64,000 nucleotides of DNA, from positions 1 through 64,000 of the forward strand of contig LNDX01000008.1 of the NCBI GenBank assembly GCA_001464475.1, in the 5' to 3' direction. The notes beneath the pieces were generated by a model. It was not told the DNA's origin. It saw nothing but the letters and a program-made list of their open reading frames with translations, and made no database searches. A program made the translations under genes and the position numbers. The DNA comes from Flavobacteriaceae bacterium Ga0077528 (GTDB lineage Bacteria; Bacteroidota; Bacteroidia; Flavobacteriales; Flavobacteriaceae). Numbering within the stretch: the first letter of the stretch is position 1; every line of letters begins with the position of its first letter. This document shows, one piece after another, positions 1-9,740 of this stretch.

Positions 1-66
1 AGAATATAACCGTAGTAAACAAAAACATCTTTCGAAACACTACATCTATTCGATACAAATACAACC

Positions 67-120
67 TAGCCCTGATTGAAGCAGTTACCTTGTAACGCAA
101 AAAGCAGGAATATGGATTAC
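67..120 (+). repeat. Dispersed intergenic element, copy 1 (short form)
   Basis: This stretch contains TAGCCCTGATT, GAAGC, CCTTGTA and GCAGGAA-ATGG in that order. The same blocks occur in the same order on the minus strand at 9741-9838, where about 47 extra bases lie between TAGCCCTGATT and GAAGC. Similarity seems to extend outward: ATACAAAT lies just upstream and TTCGCTTC downstream in both copies. Both copies sit upstream of a gene in the same orientation (thrS here). I recall such blocks as common between genes in Flavobacterium, but their function is unknown to me. Confidence 0.6.
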
Positions 121-178
121 AAAAATGCGCTGATGGTTCGCTTCTGAAAAATACTTTGAGATATTATACCTATATATA

Positions 179-209
179 TTGTATGTGTTTTGTTAATCTC
201 CTATATTTG
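179..209 (+). promoter_or_regulatory. thrS promoter (Bacteroidota −33/−7 type)
   Basis: TTG at 179-181 and TATATTTG at 202-209 are separated by 20 bases. This matches the Flavobacterium consensus TTG-N17-23-TAnnTTTG. Transcription would start near 214-216, giving a very short leader before the thrS ATG at 230. Confidence 0.6.
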
Positions 210-229
210 CAGTCCATAAAATTTAAGGA

Positions 230-2176
230 ATGATAAAGATTACTCTACCTGACGGTTCGGTTAAGGAGTTTGCAAATGGTACAACTCCAATGGATGTTGC
301 AAAAAGCATCAGTGAAGGATTAGCGCGAAATGTGATTTCGGCAGCTTTTAATGGTACAACTATAGAAACTTCTACGGAATTAACGACCGATGGTTCACTT
401 ATATTATATACATGGAATGACAAAGAAGGTAAAAAAGCTTTTTGGCATTCTACATCACATGTTATGGCTCAAGTTTTGGAGGAAAAATACAATGGTATTA
501 AATTGACTCTCGGACCTGCTATTGATAATGGATTTTATTACGATGTTGATTTTGGTGATAACAAAATAACTGATGCTGACTTTAAAGCCATTGAAGATAG
601 AGTTTTAGAAATTTCTAGAGAGAAGCATGAATTTAAGATGCGTGCTGTTTCTAAAGCAGAAGCATTGGCTACCTATAAAGATAATGAATATAAGACTGAG
701 TTGATTTCTAACTTAGAAGACGGAACGATTACTTTCTGTGATCACGCTAACTTTTTTGATTTGTGTCGTGGTGGGCATATTCCAAATACCGGAATTATTA
801 AAGCCATGAAGATTATGAGTGTTGCTGGTGCTTATTGGCGTGGTGACGAGAAAAACAAACAATTAACTCGTGTTTACGGAGTTTCATTTCCTAAACAAAA
901 AGATTTAACTGACTATCTTGAATTACTTGAGGAAGCTAAACGTCGGGATCATAGAAAACTTGGGAAAGAATTAGACTTATTTGCTTTTTCACAAAAAGTA
1001 GGTCAAGGTTTACCTTTGTGGTTGCCAAAAGGAGCTGCTTTGAGAGATAGATTGGAGCAGTTCTTGAAAAAAGCACAGAAAAAAGCGGGTTACGAACAGG
1101 TTGTTACTCCACATATTGGTCAAAAAGAGCTTTATGTAACTTCTGGTCATTATGCAAAATATGGAGCTGATAGTTTCCAACCAATAACAACTCCTGCTGA
1201 AGGCGAAGAGTTTTTATTGAAACCTATGAACTGTCCTCATCACTGTGAAATTTATAATACAAAACCATGGTCGTATAAAGATTTACCAAAACGATATGCT
1301 GAATTTGGAACTGTTTATAGATATGAACAAAGTGGTGAATTGCATGGATTAACTCGTGTAAGAGGATTTACTCAAGATGACGCACATATTTTCTGTACAC
1401 CAGACCAATTAGATAGTGAGTTCAAAAAAGTAATTGACCTTGTATTGTATGTATTTGGCTCGTTAGGATTTGAAAACTTTACTGCTCAGATTTCATTACG
1501 TGATCAAGAAAACAGAGATAAATATATTGGAAGCGATGAGAATTGGGAAAAAGCTGAAAATGCAATTATCAATGCTGCTGCTGATAAAGGTTTGAATACC
1601 GTGGTTGAATATGGTGAAGCTGCTTTCTATGGCCCCAAGTTGGATTTTATGGTAAAAGATGCTTTAGGAAGAAGTTGGCAACTTGGAACAATTCAGGTTG
1701 ATTATAACTTACCAGAGCGTTTTGAATTAACTTATAAAGGTGCAGATGATAAATTACACCGTCCAGTTATGATTCACCGTGCACCATTTGGTTCGATGGA
1801 GCGTTTTATTGCAATTTTATTAGAACATACCGCAGGAAACTTCCCACTTTGGTTGATGCCAGAACAAGCTATTATCTTGTCTTTGAGTGAGAAATATGAA
1901 AATTATGCGAAAAAAGTTTTAGAATTGCTAGAAAATCACGAAATTCGCGCCCTAATTGACAACCGCAACGAGACAATTGGTAAGAAAATTAGAGAAGCTG
2001 AAGTTCAGAAGATGCCGTTTATGCTGATAGTTGGTGAGGAAGAAGAGAAAAACGGAACCATTTCTGTACGTCGTCACGGTCAAGAAGGAAAAGGTAATAT
2101 CACGGTTACAATTGAAGAATTTGCTAAAATTGTGAACGAAGAAATTGCCAAAACATTAAAAACATTTGAAGTTTAA
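230..2176 (+). CDS. thrS: Threonyl-tRNA synthetase
   Basis: Charges tRNA-Thr with threonine in the cytoplasm. At 648 residues it has the full family length: an N-terminal TGS domain (about residues 1-60), the editing domain, the class II catalytic core and the anticodon-binding domain from about residue 545. The zinc-site motif MNCPHH contains Cys335. Class II motif 2 (around [12 protein letters not shown]) and motif 3 ([11 protein letters not shown]) are intact. The start is fixed by the short leader after the promoter at 179-209. The gene lies 16 bases upstream of infC, the usual thrS-infC-rpmI-rplT order, so the four are probably co-transcribed at least in part. No T-box or other leader structure is visible. 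Confidence 0.97.
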   Translation: MIKITLPDGSVKEFANGTTPMDVAKSISEGLARNVISAAFNGTTIETSTELTTDGSLILYTWNDKEGKKAFWHSTSHVMAQVLEEKYNGIKLTLGPAIDNGFYYDVDFGDNKITDADFKAIEDRVLEISREKHEFKMRAVSKAEALATYKDNEYKTELISNLEDGTITFCDHANFFDLCRGGHIPNTGIIKAMKIMSVAGAYWRGDEKNKQLTRVYGVSFPKQKDLTDYLELLEEAKRRDHRKLGKELDLFAFSQKVGQGLPLWLPKGAALRDRLEQFLKKAQKKAGYEQVVTPHIGQKELYVTSGHYAKYGADSFQPITTPAEGEEFLLKPMNCPHHCEIYNTKPWSYKDLPKRYAEFGTVYRYEQSGELHGLTRVRGFTQDDAHIFCTPDQLDSEFKKVIDLVLYVFGSLGFENFTAQISLRDQENRDKYIGSDENWEKAENAIINAAADKGLNTVVEYGEAAFYGPKLDFMVKDALGRSWQLGTIQVDYNLPERFELTYKGADDKLHRPVMIHRAPFGSMERFIAILLEHTAGNFPLWLMPEQAIILSLSEKYENYAKKVLELLENHEIRALIDNRNETIGKKIREAEVQKMPFMLIVGEEEEKNGTISVRRHGQEGKGNITVTIEEFAKIVNEEIAKTLKTFEV

Positions 2177-2192
2177 CTAAAATAATAAAGCC

Positions 2193-2747
2193 ATAGCAAT
2201 TAGAAACAACAGAGGTTATCAACCTCGAGTAGAAAAAAAAGATGAACACAGAATAAATAACTTTATTCGTGTACCTGAAGTACGTCTTGTTGGAGACAAT
2301 GTAGAACCAGGTATTTTTAAAACTGCAGATGCTATGCGTCTTGCGGATGAATTAGAATTAGATTTGGTAGAAATTTCTCCAAATGCTGAACCACCAGTAT
2401 GTAAAATTATAGACTATAAAAAGTTTGTTTACATGCAAAAAAAGCGTGAGAAAGAGTTGAAAGCAAAATCAACGCAAATTGTGGTTAAGGAAATTCGTTT
2501 TGGTCCTCAAACAGACGAACATGATTATGAGTTCAAAAGAAAAAATGCTGAAAAATTCCTTAAAGAAGGTTCAAAATTAAAAGCATTTGTATTCTTTAAA
2601 GGACGATCAATCATTTACAAAGAGCAAGGACAAATATTATTATTACGTTTAGCTCAAGACTTAGAAGAACATGGAAAAGTAGAAGCTTTACCAGTTCTTG
2701 AAGGAAAGAGAATGATTATGTACATTGCTCCGAAGAAGAAAAAGTAA
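2193..2747 (+). CDS. infC: Translation initiation factor IF-3, with a rare ATA start codon
   Basis: Binds the 30S subunit and checks the start codon and initiator tRNA. The first ATG in frame (2334) would remove about 47 residues of the N-terminal domain. Reading back, the frame stays open to a stop at 2178-2180 and encodes the conserved IF-3 start [12 protein letters not shown] beginning at ATA 2193. That gives 184 residues, normal for the family. There is no ATG, GTG or TTG between the stop and residue 48, so a non-standard start (ATA at 2193, or ATT at 2199) is required. Poor start codons in infC are known to allow IF-3 to repress its own translation. The gene is followed by rpmI and rplT. 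Confidence 0.92.
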   Translation: MAIRNNRGYQPRVEKKDEHRINNFIRVPEVRLVGDNVEPGIFKTADAMRLADELELDLVEISPNAEPPVCKIIDYKKFVYMQKKREKELKAKSTQIVVKEIRFGPQTDEHDYEFKRKNAEKFLKEGSKLKAFVFFKGRSIIYKEQGQILLLRLAQDLEEHGKVEALPVLEGKRMIMYIAPKKKK

Positions 2748-2748
2748 A

Positions 2749-2771
2749 CAGTTTTCAGTCTCAGTAAACAG
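2749..2771 (+). repeat. CAGT-rich intergenic repeat
   Basis: The infC-rpmI spacer contains the words CAGTTTTCAG, TCTCAGT and AAACAG. The same vocabulary recurs at 42674-42733 and, more degenerate, at 47136-47165. These look like members of a degenerate intergenic repeat family; no function is evident. Confidence 0.4.
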
Positions 2772-2826
2772 AGGATGAATTACAAAAATAAGTAAGTAAG
2801 TTAAATTTAAATAAATTAGGGAAATT

Positions 2827-3024
2827 ATGCCTAAAATGAAAACAAAATCTAGTGCTAAGAAACGTTTTAAAGTTACTGGCTCTGGAAAAATTAAAAGAAA
2901 ACACGCTTTCAAAAGCCACATCTTGACTAAAAAGTCTAAGAAGCGTAAATTAGCTTTAACTCACTCTGCTTTAGTTGCTAAAGTAGATGAAAAAAGCATT
3001 AAACAACAATTAAGAATTATCTAA
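2827..3024 (+). CDS. rpmI: 50S ribosomal protein L35
   Basis: Small, very basic ribosomal protein of 65 residues, the normal length for L35. The N-terminus [14 protein letters not shown] and the motif [15 protein letters not shown] are typical of the family. It sits between infC and rplT, as in most bacteria. A GGGA stretch lies a few bases before the ATG, one of the few SD-like sequences in this window. Confidence 0.97.
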   Translation: MPKMKTKSSAKKRFKVTGSGKIKRKHAFKSHILTKKSKKRKLALTHSALVAKVDEKSIKQQLRII

Positions 3025-3145
3025 TCGACTTTTGTCAATTAAAGAATAATTCTTTAGGTTAAAACAATTTTAATAACCTTGGAGTATGGCTATAAAGTTC
3101 CTTTGATTAAATTCAGGACGCCTGCTACAAAAACACAAGAAAATT

Positions 3146-3490
3146 ATGCCAAGATCAGTAAATTCAGTTGCTAAAAGAGCAAGAAGAAAAAAGATAATGA
3201 AGCAAGCCAAAGGTTTCTTTGGTCGTCGTAAAAACGTTTGGACTGTAGCTAAAAACGCAGTTGAAAAAGCGATGGTTTACGCTTATCGCGATAGAAAACA
3301 AAACAAGAGAAACTTCCGTTCATTATGGATTCAACGTATTAACGCTGGAGCTAGATTAGAAGGAATGTCTTACTCTCAATTCATGGGATTAGTTAAGAAA
3401 AACGGTATCGAATTGAACCGTAAAGTATTAGCAGATTTAGCAATGAATCACCCAGAAGCTTTCAAAGCTGTTGTGAAAAAAGTGAAATAA
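3146..3490 (+). CDS. rplT: 50S ribosomal protein L20
   Basis: Early-assembly ribosomal protein that binds 23S rRNA; 114 residues, the normal length. The basic N-terminal tail ([16 protein letters not shown]) and the globular part with the [11 protein letters not shown] motif are intact. In other bacteria L20 represses its operon by binding an mRNA structure. The 121-base spacer between rpmI and rplT is long for such an operon and could hold such a site, but no L20-specific pseudoknot can be assigned by eye. A strong terminator follows at 3524-3564. Confidence 0.97.
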   Translation: MPRSVNSVAKRARRKKIMKQAKGFFGRRKNVWTVAKNAVEKAMVYAYRDRKQNKRNFRSLWIQRINAGARLEGMSYSQFMGLVKKNGIELNRKVLADLAMNHPEAFKAVVKKVK

Positions 3491-3523
3491 AAAACGTTTG
3501 TACAACCCGTTTAACTTACTTAC

Positions 3524-3564
3524 ATATAGAAAATCCCAATCGAAAGGTTGGGATTTTTTGTTTT
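3524..3564 (+). terminator. rplT operon terminator, copy A of a 41-base direct repeat
   Basis: The arms AATCCCAA and TTGGGATT enclose an 8-base loop (TCGAAAGG) and are followed by a T-run. The whole 41-base stretch is repeated exactly at 6169-6209, after the next gene. Confidence 0.85.
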
Positions 3565-3670
3565 ATTCAATATTGAAACGAAATTAAAATTATATAAATT
3601 TCATTTAATAAAAAAAATGTAACAAAAAAATAAAAAATACACTAATAAGAAAATCAATTATTTAAAAGCT

Positions 3671-6130
3671 ATGAAATTATCTTATCATATGTTTTCAGCA
3701 TTGTTATTCGTTTTCATATCTTCAATTTCATTTGCTCAAAATAAAGGAACAATAAAAGGTTTTGTCTACGATAATAATGGGAATAAACTCGAAGGTATCA
3801 TAATATCTTTATTACAATCTGATGGAATAACCATTTCAAAAACAATTTCATCAGAAAATGATGGTGGTTTCACTTTTGATGAAGTTTCTTTTTCTTCTTA
3901 TTTTGTATCTATATCGATTAATGGTTTTGAAAATTTTATTAGCAATTCAATTGATATAAATGAACAAAATCTAATTGTCAAACTAACAAATATCATTTTA
4001 AAGAAGAAAGAAATTATTGAATTAGAAGAAGTCAAAATTGATAAAAAAATTCCATTTGTGGTTCAAAAAGTAGATAAAACCATTGTAAACCCAGATGCAT
4101 TAATCTCAAACGCTGGCGGAAATGCTTTAGACGTTTTGTCAAAATCACCAGGAGTTTCAGTCGATGAAAACGGAAATGTAAAACTAAGAGGAAAATCTGG
4201 TGTAACAATCTTTATTGATGATAAACCGACTTATTTAACTGGATCTGAACTGGAAAGTTATCTTAAATCACTTCCATCTAATTCAATCAAACAAGTAGAA
4301 ATCATGACTAATCCACCTGCTAAATATGAAGCTTCAGGAAATGGAGGCATAATTAATATCGTTACAAAAAGAAGCAAACTAAAAGGATTTAACGGAAATA
4401 CAAGTTTAAATTTCGGACAAGGAAAATATGCTAGAACAAATGATAATTTAAATCTAAATTATAATGCACCTAAATTTTCTTTATTTTCAAATTTGAGTTA
4501 TACAAACGGCGAAGGATATCATGATTTAACAATAGAACGCAGATTTAAAAACCCAGATCTAATGCCACTTTCAAGCTTTAAACAAAATACGTATTTAAAA
4601 TCCTCACGTCAATCATACAATGCTAGAATTGGTTTTGATTATTATCTTTCTGAAAAAAGTACCATAGGAATTGCAGCCAAAGGATTAATCAATAAAAATA
4701 AAAGTCCACGATATAATTATGCAACAGTAAAGGATGCAAACGGAAATATAGAACAAATTGTAACTGCTGATAATTTTGAAAAAGTAGATTTCAATAACGG
4801 AACAATTACACTAAATTACCGACAGCAATTTTCAAAACCAGAACAACTGCTTACAACAGATTTTGATTTTGTAACTTATTCTGCCACAATAGATCAACTT
4901 TATAAAAATGCTATTGAAGATTTAGTTGGTTCTAATTCAAGTGAAGATATTCAAAACGGTTATTTACCTTCTACAATTAATATTTATGCCTTAAAAAGCG
5001 ATTATTCTACTCCATTAAAAAACAATTCTAAATTAGATTTTGGAGCTAAAGTAAGTTTAACAAATACCGACAATAATGCAGTTTATACAAAAACTACTCA
5101 AGCCAATGGAACACAGCCAAATTATGATTTAAGCAACCACTTTTTCTATGATGAAATCATTAGTGCTGCTTATATAAACTATACAAAAACGTTTAAAAAA
5201 ATTGATCTTCAAGCTGGATTGCGTTTTGAAGATACACAACTAAAAGGCAAACAATTAGGAAATCCCGAAAAACCATATTCAGAATTTAAAAATAATTACA
5301 ATTCCATTTTTCCAACTTTATATGCTAGTTACAAAATAGACAGTTTGGCAACTAAAACCATAAATCTTTCCTACGGAAAAAGAGTAGAACGTCCTTTTTA
5401 TAAGGATTTAAATCCATTTTCAAGTCCATTAGATCAATTTACTTATTACGAAGGAAATCCATTTTTAAAACCAACATTTGGGCATAACATTTCATTAACT
5501 TACAATTATAAAGAGTTACTTTCTACCTCTTTTTCCTATAGTTATGGAAAAGACGAGATAAAAGAAACAATTGAAATTAATGATGGAATATACTATAGTC
5601 GTCCAAACAATATTGGGAAAAGTAATCAATATGTATTATCAATTCAAAGCCGATTCAATCCTACAAAGTGGCTCACAACTGTTCTTTACACCGAAGTAAA
5701 TCACTCTAGATTTATAAGTCAGTTGTACGATCAAAATCTGAATGCAGCTGGAACATATTGGTTTATTAATGCAACAAATAGTATTCAATTTTCTAAGAAA
5801 TGGAGTGGCGAAATAAGTGGTCAATACTTATCAGAATCTGTCGATGCTCAATTTACTGTAGGTGACTTTGGATTCGTTTCAATTGGTTGTCAAAAGAAAA
5901 TTCTTAACGATTTAGGAACTTTAAAATTCAATTTAAGTGATGTGTTCTTTACAAATCAAATTCGTGGCACAATAAATAATCTTGGTACAACAGAAGCAAA
6001 TTGGTTTGGTCCACGTGATACAAGAATACTCTCTGTTACATTTTCGTATCGTTTCGGAAAAAACACAAGTAAAAAAGCAAAATACAATGGAACTGGTTCT
6101 GAAAGTGAACAAAATCGTGTTAAAGTGTAA
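3671..6130 (+). CDS. Outer-membrane beta-barrel receptor (TonB-dependent receptor-like)
   Basis: An 819-residue protein with a signal peptide (about residues 1-22, ending SFAQ). A carboxypeptidase-regulatory-like beta-sandwich follows (about 25-110, starting GTIKGFVYDNNGN), then a plug-like domain (about 130-235, with NALDVLSKSPGVSVDENG and GGIINIVTKRS). The rest is a beta-barrel of the outer membrane beta-barrel family. I see no obvious TonB box or SusD partner, so the substrate is unknown. Related Flavobacterium proteins are annotated as TonB-dependent receptors or outer membrane beta-barrel proteins. The gene stands alone, bracketed by identical 41-base terminators (3524-3564 and 6169-6209), which suggests it entered between an existing terminator and its duplicate. 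Confidence 0.85.
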   Translation: MKLSYHMFSALLFVFISSISFAQNKGTIKGFVYDNNGNKLEGIIISLLQSDGITISKTISSENDGGFTFDEVSFSSYFVSISINGFENFISNSIDINEQNLIVKLTNIILKKKEIIELEEVKIDKKIPFVVQKVDKTIVNPDALISNAGGNALDVLSKSPGVSVDENGNVKLRGKSGVTIFIDDKPTYLTGSELESYLKSLPSNSIKQVEIMTNPPAKYEASGNGGIINIVTKRSKLKGFNGNTSLNFGQGKYARTNDNLNLNYNAPKFSLFSNLSYTNGEGYHDLTIERRFKNPDLMPLSSFKQNTYLKSSRQSYNARIGFDYYLSEKSTIGIAAKGLINKNKSPRYNYATVKDANGNIEQIVTADNFEKVDFNNGTITLNYRQQFSKPEQLLTTDFDFVTYSATIDQLYKNAIEDLVGSNSSEDIQNGYLPSTINIYALKSDYSTPLKNNSKLDFGAKVSLTNTDNNAVYTKTTQANGTQPNYDLSNHFFYDEIISAAYINYTKTFKKIDLQAGLRFEDTQLKGKQLGNPEKPYSEFKNNYNSIFPTLYASYKIDSLATKTINLSYGKRVERPFYKDLNPFSSPLDQFTYYEGNPFLKPTFGHNISLTYNYKELLSTSFSYSYGKDEIKETIEINDGIYYSRPNNIGKSNQYVLSIQSRFNPTKWLTTVLYTEVNHSRFISQLYDQNLNAAGTYWFINATNSIQFSKKWSGEISGQYLSESVDAQFTVGDFGFVSIGCQKKILNDLGTLKFNLSDVFFTNQIRGTINNLGTTEANWFGPRDTRILSVTFSYRFGKNTSKKAKYNGTGSESEQNRVKV

Positions 6131-6168
6131 GAACTATTATATTGAAATTTTTATAATAAAAAAGATAT

Positions 6169-6209
6169 ATATAGAAAATCCCAATCGAAAGGTTGGGATT
6201 TTTTGTTTT
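6169..6209 (+). terminator. Terminator, copy B of the 41-base direct repeat
   Basis: Identical over 41 bases to 3524-3564: AATCCCAA / TTGGGATT hairpin and T-run. It ends transcription of the beta-barrel gene. Confidence 0.85.
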
Positions 6210-6381
6210 TAGTTAATCCCTAAATTTAAATATTAATAACAAAAACTGAATTGTATTAAATAAAACACTAACTTCGTAATTCATTTATTATCAGATATTT
6301 AAAAAGTATTATCTTCTTATGGGTAACAAATGAAAAAGTTCATTGATATATAGTTGAATTAACCTTTAAAATCAAACTATC

Positions 6382-7809
6382 ATGAAAAAATTATTACTTA
6401 CAACAGTTTTTGCTCTATTCTTTTCAGTATTAACTTTTGGGCAAACAGGTACAGGATGCTGGCGCATGGTTTCAGCAGGACAAAATTTCTCAATGGGAAT
6501 TAAAATAGACGGAACTCTTTGGGGTTGGGGACAAAATGGAAATCTATTAGGTCTTAACGGAAATATGGCTAATCAAAATCTACCAATCCAAATTGGAACA
6601 GCAAATGATTGGGTTACAGTTTCCGCTGGAAATGTTCACACACTAGCCGTAAAAACAAATGGAACATTATGGTCATGGGGAAATGGACAATTCGGACAAC
6701 TTGGAAATGGTTTATTTAATTCTGCAACATGGACAGTAACTCAAGTTGGAACTGCTAATGATTGGTTGACAGTTTCAGCAGGAAATAGATTTAGCTTAGC
6801 CATTAAAACAAATGGTACATTATGGTCTTGGGGATTAAATAATCTTGGACAATTGGGAATAAATAATTTAATCGATCAAAACCTTCCTGTTCAAGTTGGA
6901 ACAGCTTCAAATTGGTTTAAAATTGATGCTGGTAATCAACATTCATTAGCAATCGATAATGCAGGATTCATCTACGCTTGGGGTAATAATACTTTTGGGC
7001 AATTTGGAAATGGAACCAATACAAATAGTTTATTTCCAATAACAGTTTCAACTTCAAATAATTGGGCAGAAATTTCAGCTGGTTGGGATCATAGTATGGC
7101 GTTAGATTCTGGTGGAATCTTATTTACTTTCGGTAATAATACAAATGGTCAATTGTGTGATGGTACAAATACTGCTTCAAATGTAATGACACCTATTAGC
7201 TTCAGTAATTCAGGAGTAGTAACTCAATATATTGCAATTTCTGCAGGAAATAGTTTCTCATTAGCTATCAAAAATGATAATACTCTTTGGTCTGGAGGAT
7301 TCAATTCAAGTGGACAATTAGGATTAGGAAACAACACGGCTGTGAATATTCTAAATCAAGTTGGAACAAGTAACACATGGTTTGCAATTTCTGCAGGAGA
7401 TGTTCACTCACTTGCCATGGAAACTACAACCTCATTATGGTCAACTGGAAGAGGAATTGAAGGTCAGTTAGGTATTGGTACTTGGGTTTCTAATAACACA
7501 TTGCAATCGGTAGGATGTCCTACAACAACATTATCAAACAATACAGTTTTATTAGATAAAAACACAATTAGTGTATATCCAAATCCAACAAATAATATAG
7601 TAAACATCAATTATAATTTGGAGGATTCTTCTATTGTAATTCTTAGACTAACAAATATTCAAGGTCAAATTATTTCAGAAACTAAAGCCGATAAATCAAA
7701 TGGATTACAAACAGATTCTATCGATTTAAGTAATGAATCTAGTGGAATGTATTTCTTAACTATTACATCAGGAAACAACTCACATACTACAAAAATTATA
7801 AAACAATAA
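6382..7809 (+). CDS. Secreted RCC1-repeat protein with type IX secretion sorting domain
   Basis: A 475-residue protein with a signal peptide (about 1-20, ending LTFG). Roughly seven repeats of the RCC1/ATS1 beta-propeller type follow, each with the pattern VSAGxxHSLAIKxNGTLWSWGxNxxGQLG. The C-terminal 80 residues form a type A T9SS sorting domain, recognised by VYPNPTNNIVNI and the terminal SSGMYFLTITSG...KIIKQ. The protein should therefore cross the outer membrane by the type IX system and be released or anchored at the surface. The propeller suggests binding rather than catalysis; the ligand is unknown. A PorV-like protein that could serve this pathway is encoded at 50067. Confidence 0.9.
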   Translation: MKKLLLTTVFALFFSVLTFGQTGTGCWRMVSAGQNFSMGIKIDGTLWGWGQNGNLLGLNGNMANQNLPIQIGTANDWVTVSAGNVHTLAVKTNGTLWSWGNGQFGQLGNGLFNSATWTVTQVGTANDWLTVSAGNRFSLAIKTNGTLWSWGLNNLGQLGINNLIDQNLPVQVGTASNWFKIDAGNQHSLAIDNAGFIYAWGNNTFGQFGNGTNTNSLFPITVSTSNNWAEISAGWDHSMALDSGGILFTFGNNTNGQLCDGTNTASNVMTPISFSNSGVVTQYIAISAGNSFSLAIKNDNTLWSGGFNSSGQLGLGNNTAVNILNQVGTSNTWFAISAGDVHSLAMETTTSLWSTGRGIEGQLGIGTWVSNNTLQSVGCPTTTLSNNTVLLDKNTISVYPNPTNNIVNINYNLEDSSIVILRLTNIQGQIISETKADKSNGLQTDSIDLSNESSGMYFLTITSGNNSHTTKIIKQ

Positions 7810-7827
7810 CCACGAATTTAAAATAAA

Positions 7828-7860
7828 AAAAACCGATAAGTAATGCTTATCGGTTTTTCA
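7828..7860. terminator. Bidirectional terminator
   Basis: ACCGATAAG and CTTATCGGT pair across a short loop, with an A-run on the left and a T-run on the right. It lies between converging genes (RCC1 protein on plus, isoaspartyl peptidase on minus) and can serve both. Confidence 0.85.
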
Positions 7861-7874
7861 TTTATACTTATTTT

Positions 7875-8717
7875 TTAATTAAAAACTTCTTCTTTCTCAC
7901 CATCATAACTCGCAAAAACCATACTTGGATGCGAATCTTGATGAAACATATTTCCGTTTTTATCAATAGCAATTGCTCCAGCAAAACCATCATAAGGTTT
8001 CAATTCTGCGAAAGTTTTTTCGAATGCTTTGTATAAAGAAAATCCGTCGGTAACACGTGTCACAATTTTGGCAGCAGTTGCATTACTTACAATATCTTCT
8101 CCAACTCCAGTCAAACTCACGCCACAAAACTCATTCACATAATTTCCAGCAACCGTAGCACTATCTGATATTCTTCCTGGAATTTCAAATCCTTTTCCTC
8201 CAGTAGAAGTTGCAACAGCAAGATTTCCATTGGAGTCTAAAGCCACACAACCTACAGTTCCTGTTCCTGTTGCGGCTAATTTTGCTTCATATTCGGCTCT
8301 TCTCTGAGGAATTTCAGTAGAAAATTTTTCAAATCCGTGTTGTCTTGCAAAATCGGTTGCTCCACTTCCACCCAAAACTCTATCATCAACTTTCATCAAT
8401 TCTAAAGCCACATGAATAGGATTCTTTACTTCTTCAATATTAATAACGCCACTGAATTTCTGAGTAGTTCCATCCATCAAAGAAGCGCTCATTCTGATTT
8501 TTCCATCACTTTGAATCTGCGAACCAATTCCGGCATTAAACAATTCGTCATCTTCTAACAACGAAACTGCATAAACTACCGTTTCAATAGCCGAATGCGT
8601 TTTCAAATACTCATAAGAATCCTTTACAATTCGCAATAAAGCATTTTGCTTAGCAACTTTAGTCTCATGACTTGTTGAAGATTCTGAAAAAAAACCACCG
8701 TGAATTATTATTTTCAT
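7875..8717 (-). CDS. Isoaspartyl peptidase / L-asparaginase family (Ntn hydrolase)
   Basis: A 280-residue N-terminal-nucleophile hydrolase of the plant-type asparaginase family. The precursor should cleave itself before Thr154 in GTGTVGCVALD, making Thr154 the nucleophile of the small subunit. The downstream GNLAVATSTGG motif is conserved. The family hydrolyses beta-aspartyl dipeptides and asparagine. It lies 75 bases downstream of cyanophycinase on the same strand, so its likely substrate is the beta-Asp-Arg dipeptide released from cyanophycin. It lacks a signal peptide and should be cytoplasmic. It is somewhat shorter than the ~310-320-residue E. coli homologue. Confidence 0.9.
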   Translation of the reverse strand: MKIIIHGGFFSESSTSHETKVAKQNALLRIVKDSYEYLKTHSAIETVVYAVSLLEDDELFNAGIGSQIQSDGKIRMSASLMDGTTQKFSGVINIEEVKNPIHVALELMKVDDRVLGGSGATDFARQHGFEKFSTEIPQRRAEYEAKLAATGTGTVGCVALDSNGNLAVATSTGGKGFEIPGRISDSATVAGNYVNEFCGVSLTGVGEDIVSNATAAKIVTRVTDGFSLYKAFEKTFAELKPYDGFAGAIAIDKNGNMFHQDSHPSMVFASYDGEKEEVFN

Positions 8718-8760
8718 TAGTTTTGGTTTGTAGTTTATGGTTTATAGTTTATGGTCAACA
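8718..8760. repeat. Low-complexity GTTTATGG-like repeat
   Basis: Between cyanophycinase and isoaspartyl peptidase the units TTTGTAGTTTATGG, TTTATAG and TTTATGG follow one another. They are imperfect tandem repeats of about 7 bases, similar in kind to other AT-rich repeats in this window. Confidence 0.45.
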
Positions 8761-8792
8761 ATTAACAACAAACTTCAAACCATAAAATTTTT

Positions 8793-9665
8793 TTAAACGT
8801 ATTGCGAACTATTAATAGTCATTTTAAAAGTATCCAAATCAAAAGTATCATGCTTACTCATCACGTGCGTCACTAAATGATTTATAGATATGGGTTTACC
8901 AAGTTCAACCTGAGTCAAATTAGTATCTTTCACTTCTCTTCCATCTACTAAAATTACAAGTCCAGAACCGATAGCTTCCATTTGTCGACCGTTCAAAATC
9001 AACAAACCTGTATCTTCTCCAAGACCAATACCTAAAACTTTTGGATTTCCAACAACAGCTTGAAATAACCTTCCGATTCTACCGCGTTGAACAAAATGCG
9101 TATCGATTACAACATCATCAATTAATCCTAAACCAGAAGTAATTTTCACCTCACCTTTCAACAAAGCTTCATGACTGCTTCCTTGATAAATCATACTATT
9201 ACTAGCAGCAGCAGCTCCTGCAGAAGTTCCTGCATAAATAAAATCGGTATTTCTATACTTTTCAATCAATATATCATCAAATGGTGTTCCACCTAAAATA
9301 GAAGTCAATCGCAATTGATCTCCACCAGTAAACATAACCACATCAGCAGCTTTTAATCGCTCTAAAACTTCAGGTTCGCTTGCTTGTTCACGTTTTTCAA
9401 TATATAAAACATCAACATTATTTGCACCCAAATAGCTAAAAGCTTTTACATATTCTGGACCAATCTCTCTTGGAATTTTCGATGCCGTAGTGATAACTTC
9501 AATCCTAGATAACTCTTTCTTAGCGGATTCTTTTATGATTCTTTTCAAAATTCCCTCTTCAAAAAAGTTTAAATTTTTTGGAGCGTCTTTATCTAGATTT
9601 GTTTCGGTAAAACTGCCTTTATCAACAGCGCCACCTATTATTATTAGTTTTCCTTGTATTTTCAT
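8793..9665 (-). CDS. cphB: Cyanophycinase
   Basis: A 290-residue serine exopeptidase of family S51 that degrades the storage polymer cyanophycin (multi-L-arginyl-poly-L-aspartate) to beta-Asp-Arg dipeptides. The nucleophile is Ser148 in AGTSAGAAA; FTGGDQ (113-117) and DTHFVQRGR (His190) complete the family signature. It has no signal peptide, fitting an intracellular polymer. The gene lies directly upstream of the isoaspartyl peptidase, which would finish degradation, and is divergent from cyanophycin synthetase at 10053. Confidence 0.95.
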   Translation of the reverse strand: MKIQGKLIIIGGAVDKGSFTETNLDKDAPKNLNFFEEGILKRIIKESAKKELSRIEVITTASKIPREIGPEYVKAFSYLGANNVDVLYIEKREQASEPEVLERLKAADVVMFTGGDQLRLTSILGGTPFDDILIEKYRNTDFIYAGTSAGAAAASNSMIYQGSSHEALLKGEVKITSGLGLIDDVVIDTHFVQRGRIGRLFQAVVGNPKVLGIGLGEDTGLLILNGRQMEAIGSGLVILVDGREVKDTNLTQVELGKPISINHLVTHVMSKHDTFDLDTFKMTINSSQYV

Positions 9666-9740
9666 GCAGTAAAAATAACTATTTCATAATATTTCGCAAA
9701 CGTTTTATTACTTTTTGAAGCGAAACTTATTGACTACTTA

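Noticed and set aside
2334..2747. infC beginning at ATG 2334 (137 residues)
   Set aside because: It would lack most of the N-terminal domain of IF-3. Conserved residues are encoded upstream in the same frame back to ATA 2193.
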